A stretch of 64,000 nucleotides of DNA, from NCBI GenBank assembly GCA_019636285.1, contig JAHBXV010000023.1, positions 36,693 to 100,692 of the forward strand, in the 5' to 3' direction. The position numbers were made by a program, and so were the translations under genes. The notes below the pieces were generated by a model. It saw only the letters and a list, made by a program, of their open reading frames with translations. It made no database searches and was not told the origin of the DNA. How positions within the stretch are numbered: position 1 is the first letter of the stretch; each line of letters begins with the position of its first letter. Shown piece by piece: positions 19,563-28,980 of the stretch. The stretch is from Planctomycetaceae bacterium. GTDB lineage: Bacteria; Planctomycetota; Planctomycetia; Planctomycetales; Planctomycetaceae.

Positions 19563-20153
19563 ATGAAGGGATTGTCCGTCCTCAAGCACGCTGCCATCGC
19601 ATTGGCGGCCTTTGGAACCCTGATGCCGAACGCGGTTTCGGTCGCCCAGGCAGCTGACGCCGTGGCCAAGGCCAAACCGTCAATCAAGATTTCCCGCCCG
19701 GGTACCGCGGCCGACATCTCGCTGTCGGAAAAGGGTGAATTTGCCGGCCGCGTTTTTGATCACACGGGCAAGGCGTTGGAAGGTGCTGAGGTGGTCGTCC
19801 GCCAGGGCGATAAGGTCATCGCCAAGAGCGTGACCAACGACAAGGGCTTGTTCACCGTCGCCGGCGTCAAGGCTGGGGCCTACCAGGTCAAGGCTGGGAA
19901 TACCGAAGGCGTGTTCCAGGTTTGGGAACAGTCATCGGCTCCGGAATCGGCAAAGGGTCACGCTCTGCTGGTGACCGGCGAAAATGGTGCCCGCGGCCAG
20001 TTCGGTGCCATCGACCCGGCCCTCCTGCTGCTGACGGCCGTGACGATCGCCTCTTTGATTGTCGCGATCATCTCCCTGAGCGAGATCAATGACAGCAACG
20101 ACAAGATCGACGCGCTGCAGGCTCAGCTCGACGCGATCCTCAATTCGCTGTAA
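19563..20153 (+). CDS. Secreted membrane-anchored CarboxypepD_reg-like protein, copy 1
   Basis: 196 aa from ATGAAGGGATTG, with AAGGAG 8-9 nt upstream; the open frame upstream of this is non-coding. A Sec signal peptide (about 1-31, ending AQAAD) is followed by a beta-sandwich segment (about 55-118). In it, GRVFDHTGKALEGAEVVV, DKGLFTVAGV and GAYQVKAG match the carboxypeptidase regulatory-like/SpaA fold. A linker and one TM helix (about 152-173, Leu/Ala/Ile-rich) follow. The last 24 residues form a short heptad-like helix rich in Asp and Leu. The predicted topology is an extracytoplasmic domain held by a C-terminal anchor. It has a strong terminator 52 nt downstream and an 85%-identical paralog next to it. 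Function unknown. Confidence 0.75.
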   Translation: MKGLSVLKHAAIALAAFGTLMPNAVSVAQAADAVAKAKPSIKISRPGTAADISLSEKGEFAGRVFDHTGKALEGAEVVVRQGDKVIAKSVTNDKGLFTVAGVKAGAYQVKAGNTEGVFQVWEQSSAPESAKGHALLVTGENGARGQFGAIDPALLLLTAVTIASLIVAIISLSEINDSNDKIDALQAQLDAILNSL

Positions 20154-20205
20154 CCGCGTCCGCGTCCCTGTCGATGCGAATCGATCTGAAATTTTGATGC
20201 AAATC

Positions 20206-20243
20206 AGCACCCCGGTCGGGTTCCGACCGGGGTGCTTTCGTTT
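20206..20243 (+). terminator. Strong Rho-independent terminator after copy 1
   Basis: AGCACCCCGGTCGG and CCGACCGGGGTGCT form a perfect 14-bp stem with a GTT loop, followed by TTCGTTT. Confidence 0.85.
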
Positions 20244-20744
20244 GCGGGCCGGTGCGGCAACCACCCACGCTGATTCTGCACAGCATCCGTCGGTCGGATG
20301 AACTTGAGCCACGCGAGTACCGGCAATTTCTGCCGAACTTCGCGCGATGTTGCCGGAGTCACGCGGCATCGACTCGTGCGCGCATCAATTTCGCCCGCAA
20401 AGTTGTGGGGGTACTGCGCGGACAGCGTCGTTCGGCGAAAAGACATAAACGCCACGTTTCGAGGGTCACTTTGCGGGCCAATCAGTCAAACTTTTCCACC
20501 AGTCGAGCATTCCGTTCCAGATCGAGAAGTTTCTTCGTCGATACGAACCAAGACGGTGGCTGCGTTCTCGCGACCTTTCGGACGAATCGTCGTCTCGACA
20601 GTTCCAGAACAGCACTCATCCACGAAACAACATGGCGCGCCGGGGTCTCGCAACTGGCCTGCGACGGCGTAACCATCCGCATATCTGGGCCAGAATTCCA
20701 CGCCGGGCATGTGCCCACGAACCGATCGCAAGGAGCGAAAGAAG
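20244..20744 (+). promoter_or_regulatory. Intergenic/leader region before copy 2
   Basis: About 500 nt without a plausible gene; the ORFs here have poor composition and no conserved look. It must hold the promoter of the second paralog, because the first transcript is terminated at 20206-20243. No clear -35/-10 pair or sigma-54 element was found. The final 40 nt, with AAGGAGCGA before ATGAAG, match the leader of copy 1. Confidence 0.35.
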
Positions 20745-21335
20745 ATGAAGGGATTTCTCCTCGTTCAGCGCACTGCCGTGGCATTGGCTGCCTTCGGAAT
20801 GCTGATGCCGAACGCCGTTTCGGTGGCGAAGGCGTCAGACGCCGTTGCGAAGGCGCAGCCGTCCGTCAAGATTGCTCGCACCGGTACCGCCGCCGACGTC
20901 TCGCTGTCGGCTAAGGGCGAATTCGCCGGCCGCGTGTTTGATCACACGGGTAAGGCACTGGAAGGGACGGAAGTCGTCGTCCGCCAGGGCGATAAGGTCA
21001 TCGCCAAGAGCGTGACCGACGACAAGGGTCTGTTCACGGTCGCCGGCGTCAAGACCGGTGCGTATCAGGTCCGGGCCGGCAACACCGAAGGTGTGTTCCA
21101 GGTTTGGGAAGAATCCGCCGCCCCCGAATCCGCCAAGGGCCACGCCCTCCTGGTGATGGGCGAAAACGGTGCCCGTGGTCAGTATGGTGCCGTCGACCCG
21201 GCCCTGCTGCTGCTGACGGCTGCGACCATCGCCGCCCTCATCATCGCGATCATCTCGCTGAGCGAGATCAACGACAACAATGACAAGATTGATGCCCTGC
21301 AGGCGCAGCTCGACGCGATCCTGAACTCGCTGTAA
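20745..21335 (+). CDS. Secreted membrane-anchored CarboxypepD_reg-like protein, copy 2
   Basis: 196 aa, the same length and layout as the gene at 19563: signal peptide, CarboxypepD_reg-like beta domain, one TM helix near residue 152-173 and a short C-terminal amphipathic helix. I count 30 differences, about 85% identity. They are concentrated in the first 12 residues; the rest are mainly conservative exchanges. The beta core and the final 17 residues are nearly unchanged, so both copies are probably under selection. The start is set by AAGGAG 10 nt before ATGAAG. It has its own leader and terminator, so it can be controlled separately from copy 1. Function unknown. Confidence 0.75.
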   Translation: MKGFLLVQRTAVALAAFGMLMPNAVSVAKASDAVAKAQPSVKIARTGTAADVSLSAKGEFAGRVFDHTGKALEGTEVVVRQGDKVIAKSVTDDKGLFTVAGVKTGAYQVRAGNTEGVFQVWEESAAPESAKGHALLVMGENGARGQYGAVDPALLLLTAATIAALIIAIISLSEINDNNDKIDALQAQLDAILNSL

Positions 21336-21367
21336 GCGATCAGGCCTCGACACTCTGCCGACAAATC

Positions 21368-21402
21368 GAGCTCGCGAGAGATTTCTCTCGCGGGCTCTTT
21401 CC
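21368..21402. terminator. Terminator shared by copy 2 and hisF
   Basis: GAGCTCGCGAGAG and CTCTCGCGGGCTC pair (one G-U) around ATTT or TTT, followed by TTTCC on the plus strand. It sits in the 84-nt gap between two convergent genes. Confidence 0.7.
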
Positions 21403-21419
21403 ATTGGGTAGCAACCGCA

Positions 21420-22205
21420 TCAGCAAGCTGCTGGCTCGACCAGCCGAATCGGGACGCCCCGCTCCGCCAGATACTCCTTGCAGATTCCAATTGGCCAGGT
21501 GCCATAGTGGAAGATGCTGGCCGCGAGCGCCGCCGATGCCTGCGTCTTCTGCAGGACATCGCACAGGTGCTGGGGATGCCCCGCCCCCCCGCTGGCAACA
21601 ACCGGGATTTCCACCGCACTGGCAACGGCACCGGTGATCTCCAGGTCGTAGCCGTCCTGCGTGCCATCCGCGTCCATCGACGTCAGGACAATTTCACCGG
21701 CTCCCAACCGCTGGGCTTCGAGAGCCCATTCGACGGCTTCCCATTGGGTGGGTACACGTCCACCGTTGATATGCACGATCCATTTTTCGCCTGCGTCGGT
21801 CTGCACGCGTTTGGGATCGATGTTCACGACGATGCACTGGCTACCGAACCGTTCCGCCGATTCCTGAATCAGACGCGGATTCTTAATCGCGGCTGAGTTG
21901 ATCGACACTTTGTCGCAGCCGGCGTTGAGCAGGGTCCGGATATCGTCGACCGTGCGAATCCCGCCCCCGACGGTCAGCGGCATGAAGCAGACCTCCGAGG
22001 TCCGCCGCACGACATCGAGAATGATGGCGCGCTCTTCATGGCTGGCCGTGATGTCCAGGAAGACAAGCTCGTCGGCGCCGTCGGCCTCGTACCGGGCAGC
22101 CACTTCCACCGGGTCGCCCGCGTCGCGGAGATTCAAAAAGTTGACTCCCTTCACGACTCGGCCGCCGTGGACGTCGAGGCAAGGAATGATTCGCTTCGCC
22201 AGCAT
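21420..22205 (-). CDS. hisF: Imidazole glycerol phosphate synthase subunit HisF
   Basis: 261 aa, the usual length. This (beta/alpha)8 cyclase joins ammonia from HisH to PRFAR, giving imidazole glycerol phosphate and AICAR in histidine synthesis. It begins [20 protein letters not shown]; catalytic Asp11 and Asp130 (VVNIDPKR) are both present. The phosphate-binding loops LTVGGGIRT and [12 protein letters not shown] are intact. No hisH, hisA or other his gene is adjacent, so the pathway is scattered in this genome. The ClpP-like gene follows 145 bp upstream on the same strand. Confidence 0.96.
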   Translation of the reverse strand: MLAKRIIPCLDVHGGRVVKGVNFLNLRDAGDPVEVAARYEADGADELVFLDITASHEERAIILDVVRRTSEVCFMPLTVGGGIRTVDDIRTLLNAGCDKVSINSAAIKNPRLIQESAERFGSQCIVVNIDPKRVQTDAGEKWIVHINGGRVPTQWEAVEWALEAQRLGAGEIVLTSMDADGTQDGYDLEITGAVASAVEIPVVASGGAGHPQHLCDVLQKTQASAALAASIFHYGTWPIGICKEYLAERGVPIRLVEPAAC

Positions 22206-22350
22206 CGGCTTAACTCCAGAGTCTCATGTCGTACCGTCAAAACCTTCTGGACTTCCGAAATTGTTCTGAATTCGCAGGGGATTCCGAGCCGCCAACCGGG
22301 TTTTGGCGGAAGCTCATCGAACTCGACCCGAATTGGAGCCATGGGTTCGG

Positions 22351-22989
22351 TTAACGGTCTTTGGCGTCCCGCATTTGTTTCCAGACGTCACCAGAAAACA
22401 GATCGAGCTTCTTCGCCAGTCCCGCCTCCACCAGGTCGTCACCCGACAGAAAACGTCCAGGCCGGGACCATTTCTCGATCAGGCTCAGTTCGCAGCCAAA
22501 CAGCCGGGCCAGCAACTCGTCCTGGTCGCGCTCCATGTGCCGAAAATGGCGTGCCCACTCTTCCGCCTCTTCGAGTCGTACATGTTCTTCCGACTGCGAG
22601 CGAATCGGATGAAACAGCAGCGAGGCGTGCGAGGTCACATACCGCTCGGTACACGCCGCGAAGGGCATGAGCGCCGCCGAACTGCACTCCCCAGCGACCA
22701 CACCCGCCGCTTCCAGGCCACGAAAACGAATCAGGGCCGAAAGTGCCAGCCCGGTCCACACGCTTCCGCCGCAAGAGTCAAAATAAATCACGCCCCGCGA
22801 GTTGGGGGGAACGTCCAGAAATGCCTGGTGAAGTTCGAGTGCCTTGTCGCCCAATTCCCCGGCAACCATGATCTCCCAGCGAGTTCCGTCGCGTGCCGGA
22901 CAGAATCCCATCGGGCCTGGATACGGCCCGCCCGGTCGGTAAGTTTCGGCCTGGCGCTGTTTGGACTTCGCTCGAAGAAATCGGGACAT
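22351..22989 (-). CDS. ClpP/SppA-like serine protease family protein
   Basis: 212 aa from MSRFLRAKSK. The same frame stays open to 24504, but that upstream part is antisense to the PmoA-like gene and is rejected. The ClpP/crotonase fold is indicated by YFDSCGGSV (oxyanion loop, about 70-77), GECSSAALMPF (nucleophile Ser about 103-104) and SLLFHP (His about 127). The C-terminal GRFLSGDDLVEAGL corresponds to the ClpP segment containing the acid. No Clp ATPase or trigger-factor gene is nearby. It may be a ClpP-like peptidase of unknown partner, as seen for extra ClpP homologs in planctomycetes. There is no signal peptide. Confidence 0.72.
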   Translation of the reverse strand: MSRFLRAKSKQRQAETYRPGGPYPGPMGFCPARDGTRWEIMVAGELGDKALELHQAFLDVPPNSRGVIYFDSCGGSVWTGLALSALIRFRGLEAAGVVAGECSSAALMPFAACTERYVTSHASLLFHPIRSQSEEHVRLEEAEEWARHFRHMERDQDELLARLFGCELSLIEKWSRPGRFLSGDDLVEAGLAKKLDLFSGDVWKQMRDAKDR

Positions 22990-23202
22990 GTTCGACTCGG
23001 CGGGACTCGGGCGGCAAATAGCGTGCTTGTAGCGGGAAGACTTCTGGACTGCAATTCTCGCCGAACTCCCGGGAGTTCGTGGCGTTCGCCCGTCCTCTCC
23101 AGGGGCTCGGCTTTTGAATCCCGCTCCGCCTCCAGCTACCATGCCTCTATTCACCAAATTGGCAACGGCGCCGAACTTCTCGGCCCCCAGGAGACCTCCC
23201 AC

Positions 23203-24117
23203 ATGTTGCGTCCGTTGGTCGTCGGCTGTGTTCTCGTTCTGGCGTCGCTGCAAACCGCGGTTGCTGGAACCGTGGAGCTGGTCCGTGGCGAAGACCAGGT
23301 GCAGGTTCTGATTGATGGCCAGGAATTCACGGTTTTCCATTTCGCCAAGAGCCAGCCAAAACCGTACTTCAGCCCAGTGCGGGCGGCGGACGGTGCCATC
23401 GTCACCCGCCCGCTCGACGATCCGAACGATAAAGACCACCCGCACCACAAGGGAATCTGGAACTCCATCGACGAAGTCAACGGCAACAAGCACTGGGCCG
23501 AGAAGCAGAAAATCGTCACCCAGTCGGTCGAGCTGCCCATCACCAGCGGACCGTTCGCCCGGCTCAAGGCCGTCAATCATTGGAACAACGACGCGGGCGA
23601 ACCGGTTCTCGTGGAAACGGCCGTCGTCGACATCCACTCCAACCGACTGATGGTCTTTGACTTCACGCTCGAAAAGGCGAAAGAGGACGTGGTTTTCGAA
23701 GACACGAAAGAAGGTCTCTTCGGAGTCCGACTCGCCACGTCCATGCGCGAAAAGGCGGGACTCGGCGGACTCATCGTTGACTCGGAAGGTCGCCAGACGA
23801 TGAAGAATGCCTGGGGCCAGCGATCGCGGTGGGTCGATTACTCGGGTCCGGTCGACGGCAAGACCTACGGCATTGCGATTTTCGACAGTCCCGAGAATTT
23901 CCGTCCGTCGCGGTATCACGTTCGCGACTACGGTCTGTTCAGCATCAGCCCGTTTGGCGAAGGGGCCTACCAGAACGACAAGGAGGCTGCCCAGCACGTC
24001 CATCTGAACGCCGAGCATCCGTCGCTCAAATTGCGATACGGCCTCTACGTTCACGGCGGCGACGTGACCACGGGCCGCGTGAACGATGTCTACAGCCTGT
24101 TTCTGGGCATGAAATAG
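23203..24117 (+). CDS. Secreted PmoA-like (DUF6807) protein
   Basis: 304 aa from MLRPLVVGCVLVLAS, with AGGAG about 10 nt upstream and a clear Sec signal peptide (cleavage near TAVAG). Family features are DHPHHKGIW near residue 85, RWVDYSGPVDGKTYGIAIFD in the middle, and a C-terminal YGLYVHGGD. Annotated homologs are called methane oxygenase PmoA-like, but they are not methane monooxygenase subunits. The His-rich motif suggests carbohydrate or metal binding, an inference only. It opens a plus-strand run with the Dabb and HpcH genes. Confidence 0.78.
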   Translation: MLRPLVVGCVLVLASLQTAVAGTVELVRGEDQVQVLIDGQEFTVFHFAKSQPKPYFSPVRAADGAIVTRPLDDPNDKDHPHHKGIWNSIDEVNGNKHWAEKQKIVTQSVELPITSGPFARLKAVNHWNNDAGEPVLVETAVVDIHSNRLMVFDFTLEKAKEDVVFEDTKEGLFGVRLATSMREKAGLGGLIVDSEGRQTMKNAWGQRSRWVDYSGPVDGKTYGIAIFDSPENFRPSRYHVRDYGLFSISPFGEGAYQNDKEAAQHVHLNAEHPSLKLRYGLYVHGGDVTTGRVNDVYSLFLGMK

Positions 24118-24174
24118 ACCGTCGTGAGACCTACGGCGCCTTCTGATTTCACCCTTCCACTGGAACCGTTTCCC

Positions 24175-24576
24175 ATGTCTCGATCGACCCCGTTGTTCAC
24201 CCTCTCGCTGTTGACCGTTGCGATTCTTGCCACCTGGATGCCCGGTTTCGGGGATGACAAGAAAGCCGACACTTTGTTGCGACACGTCGTTCTCTTCCAG
24301 TTCAAACCCGATGTCAGCCAGCCCCAGATCGACGAAGTCGTCAAAGCGTTCGGCGACATGAAGCGGACGATCGACGTCATCGTCGATTTTGAATGGGGGA
24401 CCGATGTCAGTGTCGAGAACCGTGCCGCCGGATTCACGCACTGCTTCCAGGTGACTTTTCGTGACGAAAAGGGACGCGATATCTATCTTCCCCATCCCGT
24501 TCACGAAGAGTTCAAGAAGCTCGTCGGCGGCAAACTGGCGAATGTTCTGGTCTTCGACTACGTCGTGAAGAAATAG
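24175..24576 (+). CDS. Secreted Dabb (stress-responsive alpha/beta barrel) protein
   Basis: 133 aa from [11 protein letters not shown], a start that gives a signal peptide (hydrophobic [17 protein letters not shown]); the 17-codon upstream extension does not. The mature part is a single Dabb domain: [19 protein letters not shown], then [39 protein letters not shown], and VLVFDYVV. It is a small dimeric ferredoxin-like barrel. Known Dabb proteins range from polyketide cyclases to stress proteins, so the role is open. It lies 57 bp after the PmoA-like gene and 64 bp before the aldolase gene, probably one transcript. Confidence 0.8.
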   Translation: MSRSTPLFTLSLLTVAILATWMPGFGDDKKADTLLRHVVLFQFKPDVSQPQIDEVVKAFGDMKRTIDVIVDFEWGTDVSVENRAAGFTHCFQVTFRDEKGRDIYLPHPVHEEFKKLVGGKLANVLVFDYVVKK

Positions 24577-24640
24577 CGGCCGCGACCACGCAGAGATTTC
24601 GATTCCATTCGTTCATTCACCACTCGTGCAGGAAGTATTC

Positions 24641-25438
24641 ATGCGTCGCAATACCGTGAAGGCGGCACTCAAGGCTGGCAAACCCCAGGTCGGCACGTGG
24701 CTGTCTTTGGGCAGCGTGTTTGCCGCCAGATTCATGGCTCGCTCCGGCTTCCCCTGGCTGACTGTCGATCTTGAGCATTCCCCCATCGGCTGGACCGACG
24801 CGGGTCTTTTGTTTGCCGCCATCGCCGATGCCGGTTGCACCTGCCTGGCCCGCGTTCCTCGCGGCGATCACGACTACATCAAGCGCGTCCTCGATGCCGG
24901 GGCGCACGGCATCGTCGTCCCCATGGTGAATACCGTCGAAGAAGCGAAGATCGCGATCGCCGCCGCCAAGTATCCGCCGACCGGCAATCGCTCGATCGGC
25001 GGGGCGATGCACGCCCTCAACTTCGATGCCACCGCCGGTGACTACTTCGCGCACGCCAACGACGAGATCCTGGTCGTCCTGCAAACCGAATCGCCTCTGG
25101 GCGTGAAGAATGCCGAAGAGATTTACAGCCTGCCCGGCGTCGATGCGATTTTCGTGGGGCCGAACGACCTCACCTACCAGATGCGCACACCCGACGGCGC
25201 CGACCCGACGCCCGAGGAATTCGAGGCCGCGCTGCAAACGATTCTCGCCACCGGAAAGAAGTGCGGCACCCCGGTCGGCCTGCACGTGCAAACCGTTGAG
25301 CAGGCCCAAAAGCGAATCGCCGAGGGCTGGCAGTTCATTGCCCTGGGCAGCGAACTGAAGTTCATGGTCACAGAGACGGAACGAATGGTGAAAGGCCTGA
25401 ACCTCGTCGAGGGAGGTGGCGATTTAGCGAGGTATTAG
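24641..25438 (+). CDS. HpcH/HpaI aldolase family protein
   Basis: 265 aa from [15 protein letters not shown], with AGGAAG about 6 nt upstream. This class II aldolase of the HpcH/HpaI/CitE type has a TIM barrel and a divalent metal, and cleaves 4-hydroxy-2-oxo acids to pyruvate and an aldehyde. Visible motifs are [21 protein letters not shown] (metal/substrate loop), [44 protein letters not shown] and [11 protein letters not shown] (metal-binding region). The exact substrate is not determined by sequence. It ends a plus-strand cluster with the PmoA-like and Dabb genes. Confidence 0.85.
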   Translation: MRRNTVKAALKAGKPQVGTWLSLGSVFAARFMARSGFPWLTVDLEHSPIGWTDAGLLFAAIADAGCTCLARVPRGDHDYIKRVLDAGAHGIVVPMVNTVEEAKIAIAAAKYPPTGNRSIGGAMHALNFDATAGDYFAHANDEILVVLQTESPLGVKNAEEIYSLPGVDAIFVGPNDLTYQMRTPDGADPTPEEFEAALQTILATGKKCGTPVGLHVQTVEQAQKRIAEGWQFIALGSELKFMVTETERMVKGLNLVEGGGDLARY

Positions 25439-25457
25439 CAACTGCCTCGCGGAACTC

Positions 25458-25504
25458 GCCAGAATCCCGTCCGATGAGTGGGTGGGATTCTGGCAGGTCG
25501 CGAC
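25458..25504. terminator. Convergent hairpin between aldolase and sigma-54 activator genes
   Basis: GCCAGAATCCC and GGGATTCTGGC form a perfect 11-bp stem with a 25-nt loop in the 72-nt convergent gap. No T-run is seen on either strand, so the function is inferred from position. Confidence 0.5.
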
Positions 25505-25510
25505 TGGCAG

Positions 25511-28500
25511 CTAGACATCCGTGATCGCGTATTTCTTCAGCTTGCTGAAGAACGTGCTACGGGGGAGGCCGAGTTCCCGGGCGGCGCGGGCCTTGTTGCC
25601 GCGACACGTCCGGAGCATGTCGATCAGTCGTTGCCGCTCGGCGCTTTCCGACTCAAACGTCCACGCTTCCGCGTCGCGACTGCTGTCCTGCTTGGGCAAT
25701 CCATCGAGTCTGTCCGAATCCATCAGATCCGGGCCCTCCTTCCAGACAATCGGCGGGAGATCGTGAGGCTGAATGGTCACGCCATCGCTCACGACGACGG
25801 CCCGCTCGATGGCGTTTTCCAGCTCCCGCACGTTCCCTGGCCAGCGATAGGCCCGCAGCAAATAAACAACGTCGTCCGCCAGTTGCGGCATCGGTCGACC
25901 GTTCTTGAGCGCCGCCCGCTTCAAAAAATGCATTGCCAGTTCGAGGATGTCTTCCTGCCGATCGCGGAGCGGCGGAAGCGTCAGGCTGACGACATTCAGA
26001 CGATAATACAGGTCTTCGCGGAAGCGCCCGTCGCGAATGAGTTGCTCCAGATTGCGATGAGTCGCCGCGATCAGTCGCACGTTGACGGACACGGTCTGGC
26101 CGCTTCCCACGGGCTCGAACTGACGCTCTTGCAAGACCCGCAACAGCTTCACCTGCGTGACGAGCGGAATGTCGCCCACTTCGTCCAGGAACAGCGTCCC
26201 TCCCTCGGCCATCTCGAAGCGGCCGCGCCGATCCGAGTGGGCTCCGGTAAACGCACCCTTCACGTGGCCGAACAACTCGCTTTCCAACAGTCCCTCGGCC
26301 AGCGCCGCGCAATGAACGCTGATGAGCGGCCCGCCGCGACGTCCACTATTTTCGTGAATGGCCCGGGCCATCAGTTCCTTGCCGGTTCCGCTTTCGCCCC
26401 GAATCAGGACTGACGTATCGCTCGCCGCGACCTTGCTCGCCGTGTCCAGCACCGCGGACAGCGAAGTGCTTGACCCAAGAATGCTTTCGCGGCGAAGGGA
26501 ATCGAGAACGGCTGGCGCGGAGACTTCGCGCGTGGCATTCAGTTCAGCCTGAAGCAGGGCAATCTTCTGGTCCTGCTGCGCGATGCGATCGACCTTTCGA
26601 CGCAATTCCTCGTTGAGCTGCGCGATGTCCTGGTGGATCCGGGCGCAACGCAATGCGACTGCCGTGATCTGCCCCAGCGCCGTCAGGAACGTCAGGTCTT
26701 CCGCCGTGTAAAGTTGCCCACCGCGCTTGGGCCCCAGAACAACAAGCCCCATCAGTTCGCCATCCAGGTCGAGGGAGTGAATGGCCTCGGCCTTCAGCGT
26801 CCGCAGTCCCGTCTGCTCGGGCGTCATGTCCTCGCGACGGCTGAATGCCACCCGTTGCAAAATCGGATCCGCCGCCAACGCCGTGAGAAGCTCTTCCGGA
26901 GCCGTGAACTGAAGCGGCTGATTCGCGGCGACGTTTTGAACACTGAGCAGCCGGAATTCGCGGCCGCGAGCGGCGCGGCTGTAAACGGCTGCCCATTCCG
27001 CCTGCAATGCATCGCAGCATGACGAGAGCATGCGTTCAGACAGGTAACCGGGTTCGGTCAAGCGGCCGACGGCTTCGTTCATGCGCTGCATCGCCCGGTC
27101 GAGCCGGTACTTCTCACGGTAAAACCGCCGGTCGACCACGCGCTGCCAGTAGTCGCGCAGACCCATCAGCGACAAGACCAGCAGCACGAACAGCGTGGCG
27201 AGCGCGGCGGTCTGCAGCGGGGTCAACTGCTCGCGCCAGAAGGCGGTTGCCAGCGACGCCGCCGCGATAATGAGCGAAACGGCGACGGTGGAGCCCGAGC
27301 TCGCCAGCGAGTACCACATCCCCCGGGTGATGAGCTGATCGACGAGCATCAGCTTGTGCCTGGCGATCGCGACGGCATAAGCCAGCATGAAGACCAGGCT
27401 CGCGATGAACATCGGCAACCGGGCTCCGCCCAGCGCGAACGATTCGCGCGAGAAGATTCCGAGTGCCAGGGTATACGCGATACAGACGGCCGCCACGAAT
27501 GCCGCCACGACAATCGGACGGACCTGCGCCCGCTCGACCGGATTGCGAGTTACCAGAATCGAGTGGATCAAAGCGGCCAGGGTCGCCAGGAAGTAGCACG
27601 CCGCGATACCAACCGAGGTGTAAACGCCAGCGCGCACCCATTCCAGGATCGCGAGCGGCGCTCGTACATGAATCGTCTCCGCCCCCCAGGCGACCGACAG
27701 CCACAAGCCAATGTGCGCCAGCGCCAGGCCGAGAAAACACAACAAGGCCGGACCGTAAAGAATCGGAAAGACCCAGCCGCCGCGTAGCCACGGCCACGGC
27801 TTTGGATGGGGAAACTCCAGAAAGAAGTGCAGCGTGACCACCGGAACGACCAGCGCGCAGGCGATAAACGGCAGCGGCAGCCAGAAACTTCCCGCGATCA
27901 ACCACCAGTGAAAACCGGCCACGAAGGCCCCAAGCGTAACGGTGCTCATCGCGAAGAACAGTTGCACCGGGCGATCGAAACTTCGCCGCCAGAACGCGAT
28001 CGCGGCAATCCCGAAAATGCCCAACTGACACAGGAACCAAACCAGCGACAGCACAATTTCGTGGGCCGGAACCGATTGCAGCAGCACGTACGTTCGGACC
28101 GTGGAGTCGAGACCTGCGGGCTGATACGTGACGACCGCCGCTCGCTGGCCGTCCTCCCAGGCCACCAGCCAGGGGAGTTCGTGCTCGGTGGGGTCGGTTC
28201 CAATCGGAAGCCCGGCTCCTCCGGGGGGAACGCTCGCGGAGCGCAGTGCCAGTTCGGCCCGCGAAAAGTCCGAAAAGTGATTGATGGGCCACTCGCCAAT
28301 CGACAACAGCCGATCGCCCGGGTGCGGTTTTGGGCCCCGCGACTGAATGCCTGGGGTCTGCCGAATAATTACCCCTAGCGGCAGAGCGGAATCGGTGACT
28401 TCACCACGCTCTGTGTCGACGAGCAGGGCTCGCAATCGCAGATCGGGCGTCGTCGCGACAATTGTCAAAACGTAGACGCAGTACAGAACAACCGTACCGG

Positions 28501-28564
28501 TACCGAACAGCGTCAGGACTCGTCCGATTGCTGGCGATCCCGTCTGTCCCGCCATTTGCGCCAT
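25511..28564 (-). CDS. Membrane-integrated sigma-54-dependent activator (PDZ-TM-GAF-AAA-Fis)
   Basis: 1017 aa from MAQMAGQTG; 27 upstream codons are open. A TM helix (about 14-36) is followed by a PDZ-like segment ([25 protein letters not shown]). About nine more TM helices (about 155-500) lead to a GAF-like domain (about 530-660) and a coiled linker. The AAA+ module has Walker [15 protein letters not shown] (sigma-54 contact, intact), Walker B GGTLFLDE, and RWPGNVREL. The C-terminus is a Fis HTH ([18 protein letters not shown]). No receiver domain and no cognate kinase are present, so the membrane part is likely the sensor. A match to a sigma-54 promoter faces away from it at 28795. It ends convergent to the aldolase gene. 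Confidence 0.9.
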   Translation of the reverse strand: MAQMAGQTGSPAIGRVLTLFGTGTVVLYCVYVLTIVATTPDLRLRALLVDTERGEVTDSALPLGVIIRQTPGIQSRGPKPHPGDRLLSIGEWPINHFSDFSRAELALRSASVPPGGAGLPIGTDPTEHELPWLVAWEDGQRAAVVTYQPAGLDSTVRTYVLLQSVPAHEIVLSLVWFLCQLGIFGIAAIAFWRRSFDRPVQLFFAMSTVTLGAFVAGFHWWLIAGSFWLPLPFIACALVVPVVTLHFFLEFPHPKPWPWLRGGWVFPILYGPALLCFLGLALAHIGLWLSVAWGAETIHVRAPLAILEWVRAGVYTSVGIAACYFLATLAALIHSILVTRNPVERAQVRPIVVAAFVAAVCIAYTLALGIFSRESFALGGARLPMFIASLVFMLAYAVAIARHKLMLVDQLITRGMWYSLASSGSTVAVSLIIAAASLATAFWREQLTPLQTAALATLFVLLVLSLMGLRDYWQRVVDRRFYREKYRLDRAMQRMNEAVGRLTEPGYLSERMLSSCCDALQAEWAAVYSRAARGREFRLLSVQNVAANQPLQFTAPEELLTALAADPILQRVAFSRREDMTPEQTGLRTLKAEAIHSLDLDGELMGLVVLGPKRGGQLYTAEDLTFLTALGQITAVALRCARIHQDIAQLNEELRRKVDRIAQQDQKIALLQAELNATREVSAPAVLDSLRRESILGSSTSLSAVLDTASKVAASDTSVLIRGESGTGKELMARAIHENSGRRGGPLISVHCAALAEGLLESELFGHVKGAFTGAHSDRRGRFEMAEGGTLFLDEVGDIPLVTQVKLLRVLQERQFEPVGSGQTVSVNVRLIAATHRNLEQLIRDGRFREDLYYRLNVVSLTLPPLRDRQEDILELAMHFLKRAALKNGRPMPQLADDVVYLLRAYRWPGNVRELENAIERAVVVSDGVTIQPHDLPPIVWKEGPDLMDSDRLDGLPKQDSSRDAEAWTFESESAERQRLIDMLRTCRGNKARAARELGLPRSTFFSKLKKYAITDV

Positions 28565-28666
28565 TCCGCAACAGTCATGGAATCCAAACCGTTTCAGCGC
28601 CGAGCGCCGACAAAGCGCCGACAACGCAATTGCGTCAGCGCCCAAAGACTAACCCGCAGGCGCGCC

Positions 28667-28696
28667 GTGTTCAATCTGCAATTGGGCGCTGAACAC
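28667..28696. promoter_or_regulatory. Inverted repeat, candidate activator binding site (UAS)
   Basis: GTGTTCA, a 16-nt spacer and TGAACAC form a perfect 7+7 inverted repeat, with half-site centres about two helical turns apart. Its centre is about 140 bp upstream of the predicted start of the sigma-54 transcript, the usual place for enhancer-type activator sites. It is also about 115 bp upstream of the activator gene start, so autoregulation is possible. Confidence 0.45.
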
Positions 28697-28794
28697 AAGA
28701 AAACCGTATTTCCCTCCATGACATAAGGAGTTACAGGGATGTCAAGATGTTGAAACAACCCCCTTCACCGATAATTTTCAGCGCCAGAGGGTTG

Positions 28795-28810
28795 TGGCAT
28801 TCAACTTGCT
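28795..28810 (+). promoter_or_regulatory. Sigma-54 (-24/-12) promoter match
   Basis: TGGCATTCAACTTGCT fits the consensus TGGCAYRN4TTGCW at all but the R position and has the obligatory GG-N10-GC spacing. It points away from the activator gene into a stretch with no clear ORF. The predicted start is near 28821. Confidence 0.55.
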
Positions 28811-28820
28811 AAATGATCCT

Positions 28821-28980
28821 GCGTCTTCGACACCATACCCCAAGCGAACCCCCAACAGACGAACTCGGCGAACCCTGTGCTCTGATTGGCCCGCGCTGGT
28901 CTCACCCACGGCCACGCATTCCCCAGCCGCCAGAACACCCACACAGGACTTCGCCTTCGTCTCGAGGGGGTTCTTTTTTT
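28821..28980 (+). ncRNA. Predicted sigma-54-dependent small RNA
   Basis: The interval from the predicted start of the -24/-12 promoter to a U-run terminator is about 160 nt. ORFs inside it are short, start poorly and have no ribosome binding site. GAACCCCC (28846-28853) could pair with GGGGGTTC (28966-28973) as an alternative to the terminator stem, allowing two structures. The call rests on promoter plus terminator only; no known RNA family was recognised. Confidence 0.35.
28933..28980 (+). terminator. Terminator of the predicted small RNA
   Basis: GAACACCC pairs with GGGGGTTC with one mismatch, and an inner GGAC/GTCT stem closes the 25-nt loop. Seven further T residues follow directly (28974-28980). 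Confidence 0.5.

Noticed and set aside
22990..24504. Upstream 505 codons of the long minus-strand frame that ends at 22351
   Set aside because: They are antisense to the PmoA-like and Dabb genes, which have signal peptides, ribosome binding sites and family motifs. The real ClpP-like gene begins at 22989.
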